NCBI GenBank assembly: GCA_025769875.1
Contig: JAGFNK010000106.1
Coordinates: 1-64,000, forward strand
DNA length: 64,000 nucleotides
Origin: Russula earlei
Lineage: Eukaryota > Basidiomycota > Agaricomycetes > Russulales > Russulaceae
Direction of reading: 5' to 3'
Positions within the stretch are counted from its first letter, which is position 1, and each line of letters starts with the position of its first letter. The position numbers were made by a program, and so were the translations under genes. Positions 1 to 11,061 of this stretch are shown here, piece by piece. The notes beneath the pieces are model-generated. The model saw only the letters and a program-made list of their open reading frames with translations, searched no databases and was not told where the DNA came from.

Positions 1-1125
1 ACTGACAATACCGCCAGACCCAAAGCACCACCCACACAAGCACCCTCGGCAACCAACACCCACCAAACACCCCTGGACGCCGCACCCACAAATGCAGAGA
101 AGCCAGAGGAAGCTTTCACATGAGTCTCCCATAAAAGGAAGACAAAAAAAGACCCGAATATGGTAACGGGAGCTCCCACCCCTGCACTAACCATGACCAT
201 TATCACCCCAGCAATGTATGCCACCATAGCAGCTGTGGCTACCAACAACCCAACCCATCCCATAGGACCAAAGTCAAGAATGCCCACCCCGGCCGCAATC
301 ACAGCGTAATGGTCCTGAGATCTGGCGGGACCAAGAATGCACAGACGAAGACAGACATCTGTGCCTGGGCCACTGATGCCATAGTAAGAGAGGTATGTCT
401 AAGCATGGGCAAGGCAGTAGCCAACCCAATTCCCCTCAAAGCGGGCAGGTGGAGTGTCCACCCATGTAGCAAAGGCAACTCCATTCAACCACATTCTATC
501 CTATGAACACCTTCTACTTGAACCTTTCCAGGGAACAGGACAACTCTGCCCATCTCTGGGCTGGACGCACCTCCTCACACATGGCATCCCAGTCAAGGAC
601 AATGACAACATCATCTTCAGGCCTGCAGAACTCCTTGCAGAGGTGAGAATGCTCCCAGGCCTTAGAAATGCACACTTCTCTATGGCCCCGAGATGGCTAA
701 AACCAGTAGAGAGAATAAACAGCCCCTACTTGACACTCACCTTCGCCATCTCAGACCCAAACAGAACGGTGGCAAGCACCCTCTCCAAAAGACACACTGC
801 ACTCTTTGGTAAGGAAGTCCGCATTATAAAATGGATTGATAAGCCCACTCTAGTACAATGCTCCCGGTGCCACATGCTAGGGCACACAAAAAAATCGAAG
901 ACTTGCTCCCTTGGAAAGGATTCAGTAAGATGCTTCATATGTGGTGGAACTCACAAGTCTGAGGAGCACGATCAAAAGTGCCCCCAAAAACACACCACCG
1001 TAGGTCTCTGCAACTGCACACATTTTAAATGTCTAAACTGTCAGCTAAAAGTACATAACTGCAGAGACCCCAAGTGCCCCACCAGAGACAGCTACAGACC
1101 AAGGGCCCCATGCAAAGCAGTATGA
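1..1125 (+). pseudogene. LINE ORF1 (gag-like, zinc knuckles), broken
   Basis: Reading starts upstream of the window and is interrupted by stops, for example TGA near 121 and near 308. The last open stretch (454-1125) ends with three cysteine clusters: CSRCHMLGHTKKSKTC, CFICGGTHKSEEHDQKC and a longer Cys-rich tail ending CRDPKC. These match the nucleic-acid-binding zinc knuckles that end ORF1 of Tad/I-type LINEs. The upstream part changes frame around 450-480. The protein would have packaged element RNA. Between this ORF and ORF2 (1126-1529) the sequence is Pro/Thr/His-rich and holds nothing else I recognise. Confidence 0.75.
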
Positions 1126-1529
1126 GCAAAGGACAAAGGTAAAAGCAAGGAACTCGACCCTGAAAGGGAGGACAAGGTGCACCACGCCTGGGTAGATAAC
1201 CTACTCTACCACAATGATGAGGACGACATGTACATGGATCTGGACAAGGTGAGTGATGACCCCCCCCAACCATGAGCTAAACCAGCACCCCCCCCCCAAA
1301 CACACACCCACCCCACAACACCAATCAAAGTGGACTCACCCCAGACCACAGCCAAGAAGAAAACCCTATCCTTCAGCCCCCTGGGAAATGGACCCACACA
1401 CCCCACCCAAACTGGCCAGGAACCGCCACCACACACCCAGACACCTCAGCCAATGCCTGCCAAACATCTTTCAGCTGAACACCCTTACTTGCACCCTCAA
1501 GGAAGCGCTGCCCCAAGTAACAGTCCATA

Positions 1530-3976
1530 ATGACAGAACACCCGACTTTGAACATAGCATCTGTTAACATGGATAGGTGCAACACCATAACCCATGCACT
1601 ACTGAACAACACCTCAGAAACCAACTTGATATTACTACAGGAACCGTGGTATGGCAAAATAGGGACAATGTGGAAAGACAATGCCAGAGACGGCGCCAAC
1701 ATCCTAGGTGGAGCAGCTTCCCCAGCGTGGGAGCACCTCTACCCACCCTTTGAAAATGGACAGAGACCAAAGGTAATGTCTTACACATGGAAACAAAATC
1801 CAAGCAACTGAAAAACACCAGCATTCACTGCCATGACAAGACAGGACATCTGCAAACACCCATGTGTCCAGGTGTTAGACATCATCATGGACAATGAAAC
1901 ATGGCAAGTAATCAACTTCTATCACAATGTAAAAGATACTTCAGCCCTTGCAGCCCTACATACAATAGACATTGACCCCAACGTCCCGACACTAGTAATA
2001 GGAGACTTTAACACCCATTCCCCAACCTGGTCTCCACAATGAACCCCCAAATTGCACTGGGCCAACTGAGTAGAGGACTGGGCAGCGACCAACCTCCTCA
2101 TTCTGGCCAACACTCCCAGGGAAATAACTCACAAAGGAGCAGCACATGAGTGAGACTCAATGATAGACCTCACCTGGCTCAATGTGGCAGCAGTAAGGTC
2201 CGCCACCTTCACTGACTTCACTGTAGATTGGTGCAGCTCCCTAGGCTCAGACCACACGATGATCAGGATCACATGTAACCCCCTCATACCCAACACTAAT
2301 CATGAAGCAGATAACATTGATCTGGGCTTCTTAGTGGACCCAGAACAAAAAGACATCTAGATCAAAAACTTCAAGGAAATAGGTAAAAAATGGCTCCCTG
2401 ATGCAACCCCCTCCATGGAGAGACTAGACGAAGAAGTCTCCCACTACATGGCAGACATCTAACACATCAATGAAGAAACCCTGAAACAGAGACGACAACA
2501 TCACCGACACACCGCACCATGGTGGAACGCGGAATGCAAAAGAATGGTACAACTGCTCAAAGAAGCCCCAGACAAAGACGAATGGAGAAGAGCACAGAAA
2601 TGCTTAAAGACCACCATCTGAATGGCGAAATGACACTGGGCCAACGACTACATCGACCAAGCCCAACTCTGGGAAGTCGCCACCTGGAGACATGGATGCA
2701 AAACAACGAAAATTCTGAAAGGAGCTGATGGCATCATGAATTCTCACGATGAAATGGCAGACACTCTCTCACAGCGCTTCTTTGCCAAAAATTGCCAGGA
2801 AGTAGACACACACTTCCTAGACAACCAGGAACTGCTCCAACAACGCACCCTGACATGGATCCAAAGAGATCTCATAAGTGGTTTACTGAGCAAAGTTTCA
2901 GGGTGGTCAGCTCTGGGCCCCTCAGGCCACCCTGGACACTAATTAAGTGGGCATGGGAGGCGAACCCAGAGAGACTCCTTTGGCTCCTCGAGAGCTGCCT
3001 CAAAGCCAGACATCACCCGAACATCTGGAAAGAAGCAATAGTGTGCGTCATCCCCAAACCGCACAAAACTGACTACACGCTAGCAAAGAACTTCAGGCCA
3101 ATAGCACTCCTAGAGTGCCTAGATAAGCTTTTAGAAAAAGTCATAGCAAAACTCATTTACCAGGACATGGCCAACCATGAGATCATCCTCACCTATCAAT
3201 ACGGAGGCAGAAACACATCATCAATGGTAGATGCAGGACTCGCCCTTCTACATGACATCCAAGCCGCTCACCAAGCAGGACTCAGATGCAGTCTTCTTCT
3301 TTTTGACATCCAGGGCTTCTTTAATAACATTAACCATGGATGACTAACACAGGTAGTCAAAAATCTGGGTTTTGCACCAGAGCTGGTAGGTTGGTGCCGC
3401 TCCTTCCTGACCAATAGGAAGGCACACCTCAGATTCAATGGCCACATCTCGGACCCATTCAATCTGGATGTGGGCACCCCCCCAGGCTTGCCCACCTCCC
3501 CAGTACTCTCCATCCTCTACACTTCACCCATGCTCCACAAAGTGAAAAACTGGGAACGAGCCACGCTAGCTATGTACATTGACGATGGGGCCATATTCAT
3601 GTGCGGAACCAACTGGACATCAATCAAAGAGATGCTCAGGCTAAGGTACACAGAATGTGCAAATTGGCTAACCAGGGCAGGACTAAGCATAGAACCTGAA
3701 AAAATGGAGATAATTTTCTTCCAGAAGCAAGGGGAAAAGTTGAACCCACCCAGCTACGTACACCTCCCAATCCCATCCCACAACACTTACTACAGAGTCA
3801 TGGCAGCCAACACCATAAGATACTTTGGCTTTTTCTTCAACACATGACTCACATGGGCACAACATGTAGACTACATGTGCAACAGGGTGAGGGCCTCACT
3901 CAAAGCACTACAACTCCTAGGCAACTCCATCAGAGGATTAGAACAGGCAAAATGGAGATGCGTATACATCTCCATC
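1530..3976 (+). pseudogene. LINE ORF2, 5' part: endonuclease and reverse transcriptase, broken
   Basis: An exonuclease-endonuclease-phosphatase fold is visible from about 1530: LLQEPWYG, then VIGDFNTHSPTWSP near 1996-2038, then SDHTMI near 2250. The reverse transcriptase follows: FRPIALLECLDKLLEKVI near 3092, LLLFDIQGFFNNI near 3290 and the catalytic MYIDDG near 3573. In-frame stops at 1809-1811, 2041-2043, 2358-2360, 3341-3343 and 3845-3847 are mostly TGA or TAG, as expected from TGG or CGA decay. One base appears to be missing near 2925, moving the frame. The domain order is that of LINE ORF2 proteins, which nick target DNA and copy their RNA onto it. Confidence 0.8.
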
Positions 3977-4939
3977 TGTCAGGACTCACTGCTGAACTAT
4001 CCAGTTCAAGAGTGAGGGGTAAGCTCGAAGACAAGTTGATAGATGTCCAAGATGGTGTGGGCAAGAAGTAGAGTCCAAAGCAGTAACAAATACCAGAGAG
4101 GTATAGTTACTGGAAGAGTCAAGCAGGTACACAGGGAAGAGGCCAGAATGGTCACAAGGGGACGGTCCTTAAAGGAGTATCCCAGGGATAGAGAGTGCCG
4201 TAAACAAATGGACAGTCTGAGGACTGTCCACTACTTTATTGAGCACTTATATACTACAAGAGAACTGCTAGATAGGGAACAAGTCATAACCTTGTTATCA
4301 AGCACAATAGAGTGATGAGTAAGAAGTTGGAGTGTGCTTACTGAGCATGCTCAGTCATGCTTAGTAAGCTGCTGAGTAAGAAGGCTTCTCTTGATGAGTA
4401 AGAGCTTTCACTGTCCATGTGTTCACTGCTTTAGTGCACGTGGAAGCACCTGATTCATTTTCTGTTAGTTAGTTTAGGGCCGGTCATTTGAGGACTTGTA
4501 GTTTGGTTTAGGGAATAGTGTTATCTTATAAGGCCCTTATATAGTTCTATTAGGGTCCTTAGAGTCGACCCTAATACTTCTATTAAGGTCCTTAGTATTG
4601 CCTTATAGTTCGTTCTATAGTTATTAGAGTTGGTCTAATAATGCGTTGTAGGGTCTTTGATACTAGGTTAGTGTCTATTGTAGAGCACCTAGAGTCGTCC
4701 TAAAGGGTCCTTAGGAAGGCCCTAATACTGTCCTTTATTGCTAGAAGGGTTGCCATTAAGTGGGGCTTGCTGTATGTCAATTGTGCCAAGAATCGCTTGT
4801 GCGACAATGTGCACATGATATTGTGGACACCTCTACTCACCCCTTTTGCTCATGTGAACAGGGTGACACCATAGAGGCTGGGTTTCCTCTCATAAGGAAG
4901 GGTCCTTCAAGGGCCCTCTCCGGAGAATGGCTCATGACA
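3977..4939 (+). mobile_element. Solo LTR, family 1, copy A (963 bp)
   Basis: The sequence runs from TGTCAGGACTCACTG to TCATGACA. The flanking 5 bp are CCATC at 3972-3976 and CCATC at 4940-4944, a perfect target-site duplication inside the LINE. The same sequence recurs at 20209-21173 (reverse) and 59683-60644. TG...CA ends, short terminal inverted repeat TGTCA/TGACA, 5-bp TSD, length near 960 bp and no internal coding region identify a solo LTR left by LTR-LTR recombination. A TATA-like ttatatac lies near 4248. A palindrome (GGACAGTC-tgag-GACTGTCC) lies near 4210-4229. Confidence 0.93.
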
Positions 4940-4944
4940 CCATC

Positions 4945-6650
4945 TGCCTTCCCATGCTAACATATGGCCACCAGCTATGGTACACAGGCAAACAAGCCAC
5001 ACTAGTAAAGAAACTACAAGTGGTACAGAACAAAGCAGTCCAAATCATAGCAGGAGCCTTCCACACAACACCATGAGAGCCACTGCACCAACTACTAACC
5101 ATCTTCCTGATCAGAATACATCTAACCAAACTCACTAACGACACAGCCCTAAGGCTCCACCAAATGACAAACAACAGCCAACTGCAAAGAAGGCTAGGGG
5201 ATACATGGCGCCCACAACTGGTTCACATCACCCCACTACCCACGCTGAACAGCCATAGAGCGAAAACCACCCTGAGATTGCTAGCAAGCCAGACGCCAGC
5301 CAACAGCACCCACATAGAGGCCTTCCCCATCCTCCCACCTGACACGCCTGACTGGAACGGCCGGGTCATGGTAGAAACAAGTGGAAGAAACCACACAGAA
5401 GCACGGCAAAACCAAAACAAACAAGAAGTTTTGATTTTGGAACTATGTCGCGTGGGAACTGCCATCAACATTTTCTGCAACAGAATCAGAACCAACAAAG
5501 ACTGCATAGATGACAAACAAGTCGGCACCATAGCAGTGGTACTTTACAAAGACAGGAAGCTATGGGGACACAAAGAAAAAGCCCTCAGCACAACAGTGAC
5601 AGATGAGAACACTATCACATGCTCCCTCACAGCCAGACTCAAAGTCCTGTCTGAGTATCTCAACTCACTAATAACACCAACAGATACACTAGTGCACATG
5701 TGTCTGCCAACGTGCGACACAATAAAACAAACTACCAACCTGAAACCCCACTATGAGCAAGCAACAGCACTATGTCACCTAAAACAGATAGGTGAGATCA
5801 TAATTACACATCCCCAGACGAACATAAAGCTACTCTGGATACCTAGAAGCGCAGAAATGACAGGATACCAGAAGGCCAAACAACTGGTCGCACACAGCGC
5901 ACACATAATGCCCATCACAGAAAACACAGAACCCATGTCACTACATGAACAAAAAAGGAAGCACAAAAAGGAGGCAGTAGCGGAATGGGAGAGGAACTGG
6001 CACGAAGCACCATGCACCTCCCTCACATATTGCACAGCCCTCACCAAACCTCTGGATGGAAAACCCCACCACCCTTGCCCAAGAGAGAACAGACAAGGCC
6101 AATGCAGAAAGGTGTAACAACCAAACACAACAACACAGAACAGAACCCAAAGCTAAGTTCCCAAGATTAATCACTTCCACACTCTACTGTTTTATCACAG
6201 GACATGCCTTCATTGGATTGTACACACAATGCTTCCACCCAAAACACACCCCCAACCAAATCACTTGCCAATGCGGTGAAACCCCCCAAACAGTCGAGCA
6301 TGTGCTCCTGTCCTGCCCCACGTACAATGACACGTGCCAAAGACACCTGTCAACAGGAGGCTGCCCATGAAACATCACCCAACTCTTCAACCACCCCGAA
6401 CGGATGCAAAGCACGCTGCTCTTTCTTAAAGAGACTAAAGTGTGCCAAAAACCAAGAGAAACTTGGGACCCAGGAGGAGCAAGGGAGAGAGAGGGTCCAT
6501 GACACCCATAACTTCAGACACGACCACCACACACTCCACTCTAATGCTGCCATACCGCCCCAGCGGACTATACATAACCCCACAACGCCTGAACACATTA
6601 CATCGCTACATAGCCCATGACCACCTCTGTATCTGTTACACCATTTTCCT
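4945..6650 (+). pseudogene. LINE ORF2, 3' part: RNase H-like region and C-terminal CCHC, broken
   Basis: Coding resumes directly after the solo LTR (LPMLTYGHQLWYTGKQ). An open stretch at 5164-6117 contains KLLWIPRSAEMTGYQKAKQL near 5827, the pattern of the RNase H-like domain in fungal LINEs. A further frame carries ITCQCGETPQTVEHVLLSCP near 6256-6318, the CxCG-H-C cluster at the end of Tad-like ORF2 proteins. A stop at 5074-5076 and later frame changes confirm decay. The LTR insertion separates this piece from the RT domain. Confidence 0.75.
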
Positions 6651-6728
6651 TTTACATTTACCTCTTACCTTTTCTATGGACTGCTTGCTTCCGTATGTCC
6701 CTTTGCTCACTGGTCTCATGATCTCTTA

Positions 6729-7523
6729 TGTCTTGTGATCCTTTCTGTGTTATCATGTGATCCATACATGTCCAGGTAACACTGGATTGCTGTTACTTTC
6801 CCTTTGTTTGGTTCTCTTTCCATTTATATTTACTTCTTAGTTTCAACTGTGCAATGCTGCGCACCTACTGTGCAGCACAGTTACTTGGTTCTGACTCATT
6901 CATGGCCTCATTCCTGTGACTCATACTTACTATGACTCCTACTATACTAGTAGCACAGTCAAAGCGCAGCTATTGCTGCGCTTCTCCTGTATATATAAGC
7001 TCAGTACTTTGTGACCAAAGCCCTAAGCTTGGCCTCTTGTAGAATCCAACCTACTCTTGTCCAAACATATTCTCCTGCAAACCACTTCGCTCTTAACCCT
7101 CACACCACAACCACCTCTCCATTTCATCAACTCTCAACACACCATCCACCATCTACTCTTCACCTTTCCCTTCCTTCCCTAAGAGTCTCTCTTCACTCCC
7201 CTGAGAAGAGCTCTCCTCCTTTAAGACCTACCTTCCTCTACTCTCTCTGCGTTGTTCAAGGTCCCCGATGGACTTGAACGCATGTAGCTAGTGGAACCAG
7301 CCCTAGTCTATCCCATTACAAACTTACCCTAGCTTCTCAACGGACCGAGTCGTACTAGGAAGGGTCTATTGGCCATAACCTGTTTAGCATAAAACACTTC
7401 GACCGCTGCAGGGATCCTTACTCCTTATACACAGGAACCAGCCCATTTCTTGAACACATCTCTATCACCGACTTGTCTTTATGCTTGTGAACTGACATGG
7501 CTAGTTACCGTGACAGTATCACA
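6729..7523 (+). mobile_element. Solo LTR, family 2 (795 bp)
   Basis: The sequence begins TGTCTTGTGATCC and ends GACAGTATCACA. The 5 bp TCTTA occurs on both sides (6724-6728 and 7524-7528). It has TG...CA ends and a clear TATA box (tatatataag near 6990-6999), which suits a U3 promoter. It has no sequence in common with the family 1 LTRs that I can see. Orientation is inferred from the TATA box. The ends rest on the TSD plus TG/CA rule from a single copy, so they are a little less certain than for family 1. Confidence 0.7.
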
Positions 7524-7757
7524 TCTTACGTGCTGCGGTATACAAATTCAGATTCAAAGAAAAAAAAAGTTGTCAGCCCAACGGAGCATTCTAAAAATGG
7601 AAAATACATCCAAAAGTAGAAATGGCCCAAATGGGATGGCTCGAATTGGTCGGTTCAAACTGGCTCGGTCCGGCTCACCCAATCTGAACCGAGCCGGACC
7701 GAGCCGAGCCGTGACAGCACTATAGACATTTCGCTAACGTTAGCGTTCGCCCCGCAC

Positions 7758-9345
7758 TAAGGCTCCAACCATATAGTATATGTATACGGCTAGCGGCGTA
7801 AATATACATATACAGTTGCCTACTATCTATATACACTATATATACAGTTATACGGTTGTTTATACAGTTATTGTATTACAAAATCTACTGAGCAGAGCCA
7901 TGCTTTTTCGTGGTGGTTTCGGCTCGTTCACATCCAAGAGTCCCTCCCGGATCCATACCTTTGATAACAGAGCTTCTGAGATGGTCTCTGCCTTCAGCGA
8001 TGACTGTAGATCTGTGCAAATGCGGCGTGACTTCGAGAACACTCGTTCAACTGAGACACTTGTTGCTGGAATAGCAAAGAAATCTCTTGCCATGCGAGCA
8101 GGTGTAGAGAAGGACTGTGCGTTTTTCTGAAAACAAATGAGCTTAGTAGACCAACAACTGAATATCACAATAACCATACCTTGTACCATTGCAGAGGGTT
8201 GTCGATGTCGCCCTGGCCCCCTTCAAATTTGAAATATCGTCGGATCTCCTCCATCATGTTGTCTTCTGATCGCTCAGTGGGTAACGTGGCTGTGATTTCA
8301 ACATCGCATACATCTGCGAGCCAGTTACCTGCGCTTGAATTTCCATGCTTCGATGGAGATGTCTCTGGCAGTTCACAATTGTCTGACACCGAGTTATTGT
8401 AGTACTCCCGAGCAACATATATGAACAATGTCTCAGCCTTTTCAACAGCTAGCCTTTCCGTGGCAGCCTTTTGTGGTCCTCGGAGGTCCTGTGAAACAGT
8501 ATGCTTGAACCACTCTGCTCGAAATAATGGATGGAGAACTGCCATCAAGAATTTTTGAGTAAGATATCAAATTCAGACACTAGACTGCGAACCTGTTGCG
8601 ATAGTGTAGAACTGGTTGTTCTCGGCCAGCGCCCTGTACTTTAAGAGCTTGCCCTGTCCTGCCAGTGCAGCGCGTCGTAGAGCTGGACTATATGTTGCTC
8701 CTTTGGATACCTTGACCAGATGACAATCCATCTTCTCGTATGCTGGAAGGACAAATGGGATTGTTGGGATTGATGCCCGTGACATTTGCAGCATAACCTG
8801 GGTAAAAACCTATTATTTACAATCAGTTGTGTCTTAAAGTTCGAAAGAAAGGGGCGTGCCTCAAGTGTTTGAGTTGATCTTCCACAGTAGTCTGTGCCGA
8901 TGATACAGACATGATGAAGTTAGATGGCCTCATTCCGAGTCTCAAAGAAGGTGCGGTCACAAAGACCAAGATTTTTGAATGCGACTTATAAATTACAACC
9001 CCTACCGCTACTGCTTCGTATGTAGTTGCCTATGCTTCATCAACTGACGGATCCTTTCTGTAAAGAAGGAAAATGGGTTCTGGCAGCTGGCAACGAAGGT
9101 GGGAAAAACATTGACAATTGCCGAATATATTACATGTCAACACCTGCAAGTCACTGCGAGAAGCAGACCCATTGATGCTCTTACTTAACTGCATGAGTGA
9201 AGTAACTGTCTATAACTGTCTAAACAACTATATACCGTATATTTACTGTATACCTGACTTTCAGCTTGGAGGGTATACATATACATATACATATACAGTA
9301 TTTACCGTATATATACAGTAAATAGATAATACAGTTGGAGCCTTA
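7758..9345 (-). mobile_element. hAT element 1, internally deleted (1588 bp)
   Basis: Terminal inverted repeats TAAGGCTCCAAC (7758-7769) and GTTGGAGCCTTA (9334-9345) are flanked by the exact 8-bp duplication CCCCGCAC (7750-7757 and 9346-9353). An 8-bp TSD is the hAT signature. Subterminal sequence on both sides is AT-rich and repeats TATACAGT-like motifs, plausible transposase sites. Internal reading frames on the minus strand encode only the C-terminal part of a hAT transposase. It ends 57 bp before the start codon of the SET5-like gene. Confidence 0.93.
7860..8960 (-). pseudogene. hAT transposase, C-terminal half only
   Basis: On the minus strand three blocks can be read. The first (about 8960-8573) includes IPTIPFVLPAYEKMDCHLVK. 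The second (8548-8165) ends RYFKFEGGQGDIDNPLQWYK. The third (about 8130-7860) includes ARDFFAIPATSVSVERVFSK, the hAT dimerisation motif. The blocks are separated by what look like introns, near 8130-8180 and 8550-8590. The N-terminal zinc finger and most of the catalytic core are missing, so the product cannot be an active transposase. Mobilisation would need an enzyme in trans. Confidence 0.8.
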
Positions 9346-9402
9346 CCCCGCACTAGCAGGAATGCCTGTAATGATCTGATATGATAAGGAGCGAACCTGT
9401 AC

Positions 9403-10974
9403 ATGTCAGGAACAACCTCAATCTCGCCTCCCGAACAGGGCCTCAAAGCCGCCGTCATATCTCTCAAAAGAGAGCATCCAGCGCTCGGTATAGCAAAGCT
9501 CCATGCCCTCCTGCTTTTAGAGAACCCGGGGTGGACGGTGAGCGAAAAGCGCTTGCGACGGATCCTGAAGGACTCGAAGGGCGTTGCACAACCTCAGCAA
9601 CATCAGGCGCCTGAAGCCTCCTCCTCAGAGACGCACCTGTACCCATCATCCACACTCGTCGAAGGTCTCGACGTCACCAAATGGTCGCCAGCCGTCGAGG
9701 TCAAGTACTATGACCGGAACAAAGGGAAGGGACTCGTTGCGAAGGAGCCGATATCCGAGGGCCAAGTCATCTGGAAGGAGGATCCCTTCATTGTTGCGCC
9801 TGAATGGTGAGTCCACAACATACACCCGCTCCTACATCACCCTCTCGTTTATTTATTATTTATTTTTTCTGAACAGGGAGATCTACGATCTGCAGCTCGC
9901 GTCCCGAGCATGCGCCCACTGCACCACGCCCCTCATGGACCGTCTCTCGTCGTCGCCATCCCTCGTCCTACGCTGCACAACAGCCTCGAGCGCGTGCCCG
10001 GCGCGCTTCTGTAACCGCTTGTGTCTCCGGCGGTCAGAGCAGACGCACCCGCTGCTTTGCCCGGCGCAGAACCCCGCGAGCGTGCCCCTCCTCGGGTTTG
10101 CAAGGAGGAACGCCTGGATGGCGCTCCACGCGCTCGCCCAGTGTACCGCGCGGATGCTCCTTGCGCACCAGCAGCAGGGACGCCGGCGGGTCGGCCGTGA
10201 CGATGGAGATCGCGATGGGATGGAGGAGGATTGGCGGTTGTATTCCGCACTTGCCGATCTCGGGATGGAGGAGCGGGCTCAGGGAAGCTGGTGCGTCTAT
10301 GTGCCACGCACTTGCGTTTGTTTCCCTTCTGGTGCCAAGCGTCGGCTTACTCATACGTGCGCGCATTCGCACACGTCCCATCAAGGATGCATGGTGCGGA
10401 GCCGGACCGCGCTACCTGGCAAACTGCCCACAGCGCTTTCGTGGAGGCGTTCGTGCTGCCGCCCGAGGCGGCTTGGCAGAAGAAACTCGCAAAGTTGTTG
10501 AAACGGCCGACCCCGAAAGAGGTCGCTGATGCACTGTTCACGTATGATGGCTTCCTTCACGGGCTCGGGCGCATGAGTCTCAGTGCGTGATCGTTTGTTA
10601 TGATTAACATGGAGCGTGTGCGAAACCTCGACACCACAGATCTCGAGGCGCATGGGGGATTGTATACATTGCACTCTCATTTGAACCACAGCTGCAGCCC
10701 GAATATCTCCGTTCGGCACCTCGACCAGCGGACTGCACTTTCGCGCATCACGATCATCGCGAAACGCGACATTGGCGTTGGTCAAGAGCTGTTGATCACG
10801 TATGTCGATCCATCTCTGGGTGTACGTGAGCGGCGGTCGCAGCTATATGGATGGGGATTTGGACAATGCAAGTGCGAGCGGTGCGTCGAGGAGGAGAAGG
10901 GAGCAAGCAACAACCAGGAAGGTCAGGACCAAGATTTGGAGAGTGAACTCAAGGCGGGTTTGGGCATCGTGTGA
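9403..10974 (+). CDS. SET5: SET5-like histone lysine methyltransferase
   Basis: Four exons fit: 9403-9806, 9877-10290, 10386-10582 and 10640-10974 (449 aa). Introns are 70, 95 and 57 nt with GT-AG ends; the third rejoins the conserved reading GRMSL-N-LEAHGGLYTLHSHL. The N-terminal half carries the start of a SET domain (KGKGLVAKEPISEGQVIWKE). A Cys-rich insert of MYND type follows in exon 2 (CAHC...C...C...C...C). Exon 4 holds the SET catalytic core: HLNHSCSPN, GQELLITYVDP and the post-SET CKCERC. This split SET with an internal zinc insert is the SET5/SMYD arrangement; yeast Set5 methylates histone H4. The start is the first ATG of the open frame and lies 57 bp from a hAT insertion, so the promoter may lie partly in transposon DNA. 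The substrate is inferred from the family. Confidence 0.8.
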
Positions 10975-11061
10975 TCGGAGTGTGATTAGATAATTCAAAC
11001 TCAGACCATGGTCGGTCGGGTGAACTCGCAAGCTTGACGTTCGTGATTTGACAAGTCAAAA

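Larger units (their letters stand above)
1..7568 (+). mobile_element. Decayed Tad-like LINE (non-LTR retrotransposon), 5' end outside the window
   Basis: The element has a gag-like ORF1, an ORF2 with endonuclease, reverse transcriptase and RNase H-like regions, and a C-terminal Cys/His cluster. It is split by a solo LTR at 3977-4939 and another at 6729-7523. After the second LTR the sequence resumes and reaches an A-rich run near 7558-7568, which I take as the 3' tail. Many in-frame stops are TGA or TAG where Trp, Arg or Gln would be expected, and there is at least one frameshift near 2925, so the copy is dead. Assignment to a Tad-like group rests on domain order and the C-terminal CxCG...H...CP pattern. 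The 3' limit is an inference. Confidence 0.85.

Noticed and set aside
4208..4232. GGACAGTC-tgag-GACTGTCC palindrome as an independent terminator
   Set aside because: It is part of the family 1 LTR and recurs in all three copies; a terminator function cannot be argued in a eukaryotic LTR from this alone.
9260..9330. Short regular repeats (tatacatatacatatac) as a possible CRISPR or satellite
   Set aside because: They are subterminal AT-rich motifs inside hAT 1, without spacer structure, and the organism is a fungus.
9584..10501. 305-codon frame through the SET5-like locus
   Set aside because: It reads through a GT-AG intron. Only its middle part (9877-10290) is a true exon; the start and end are shadows.
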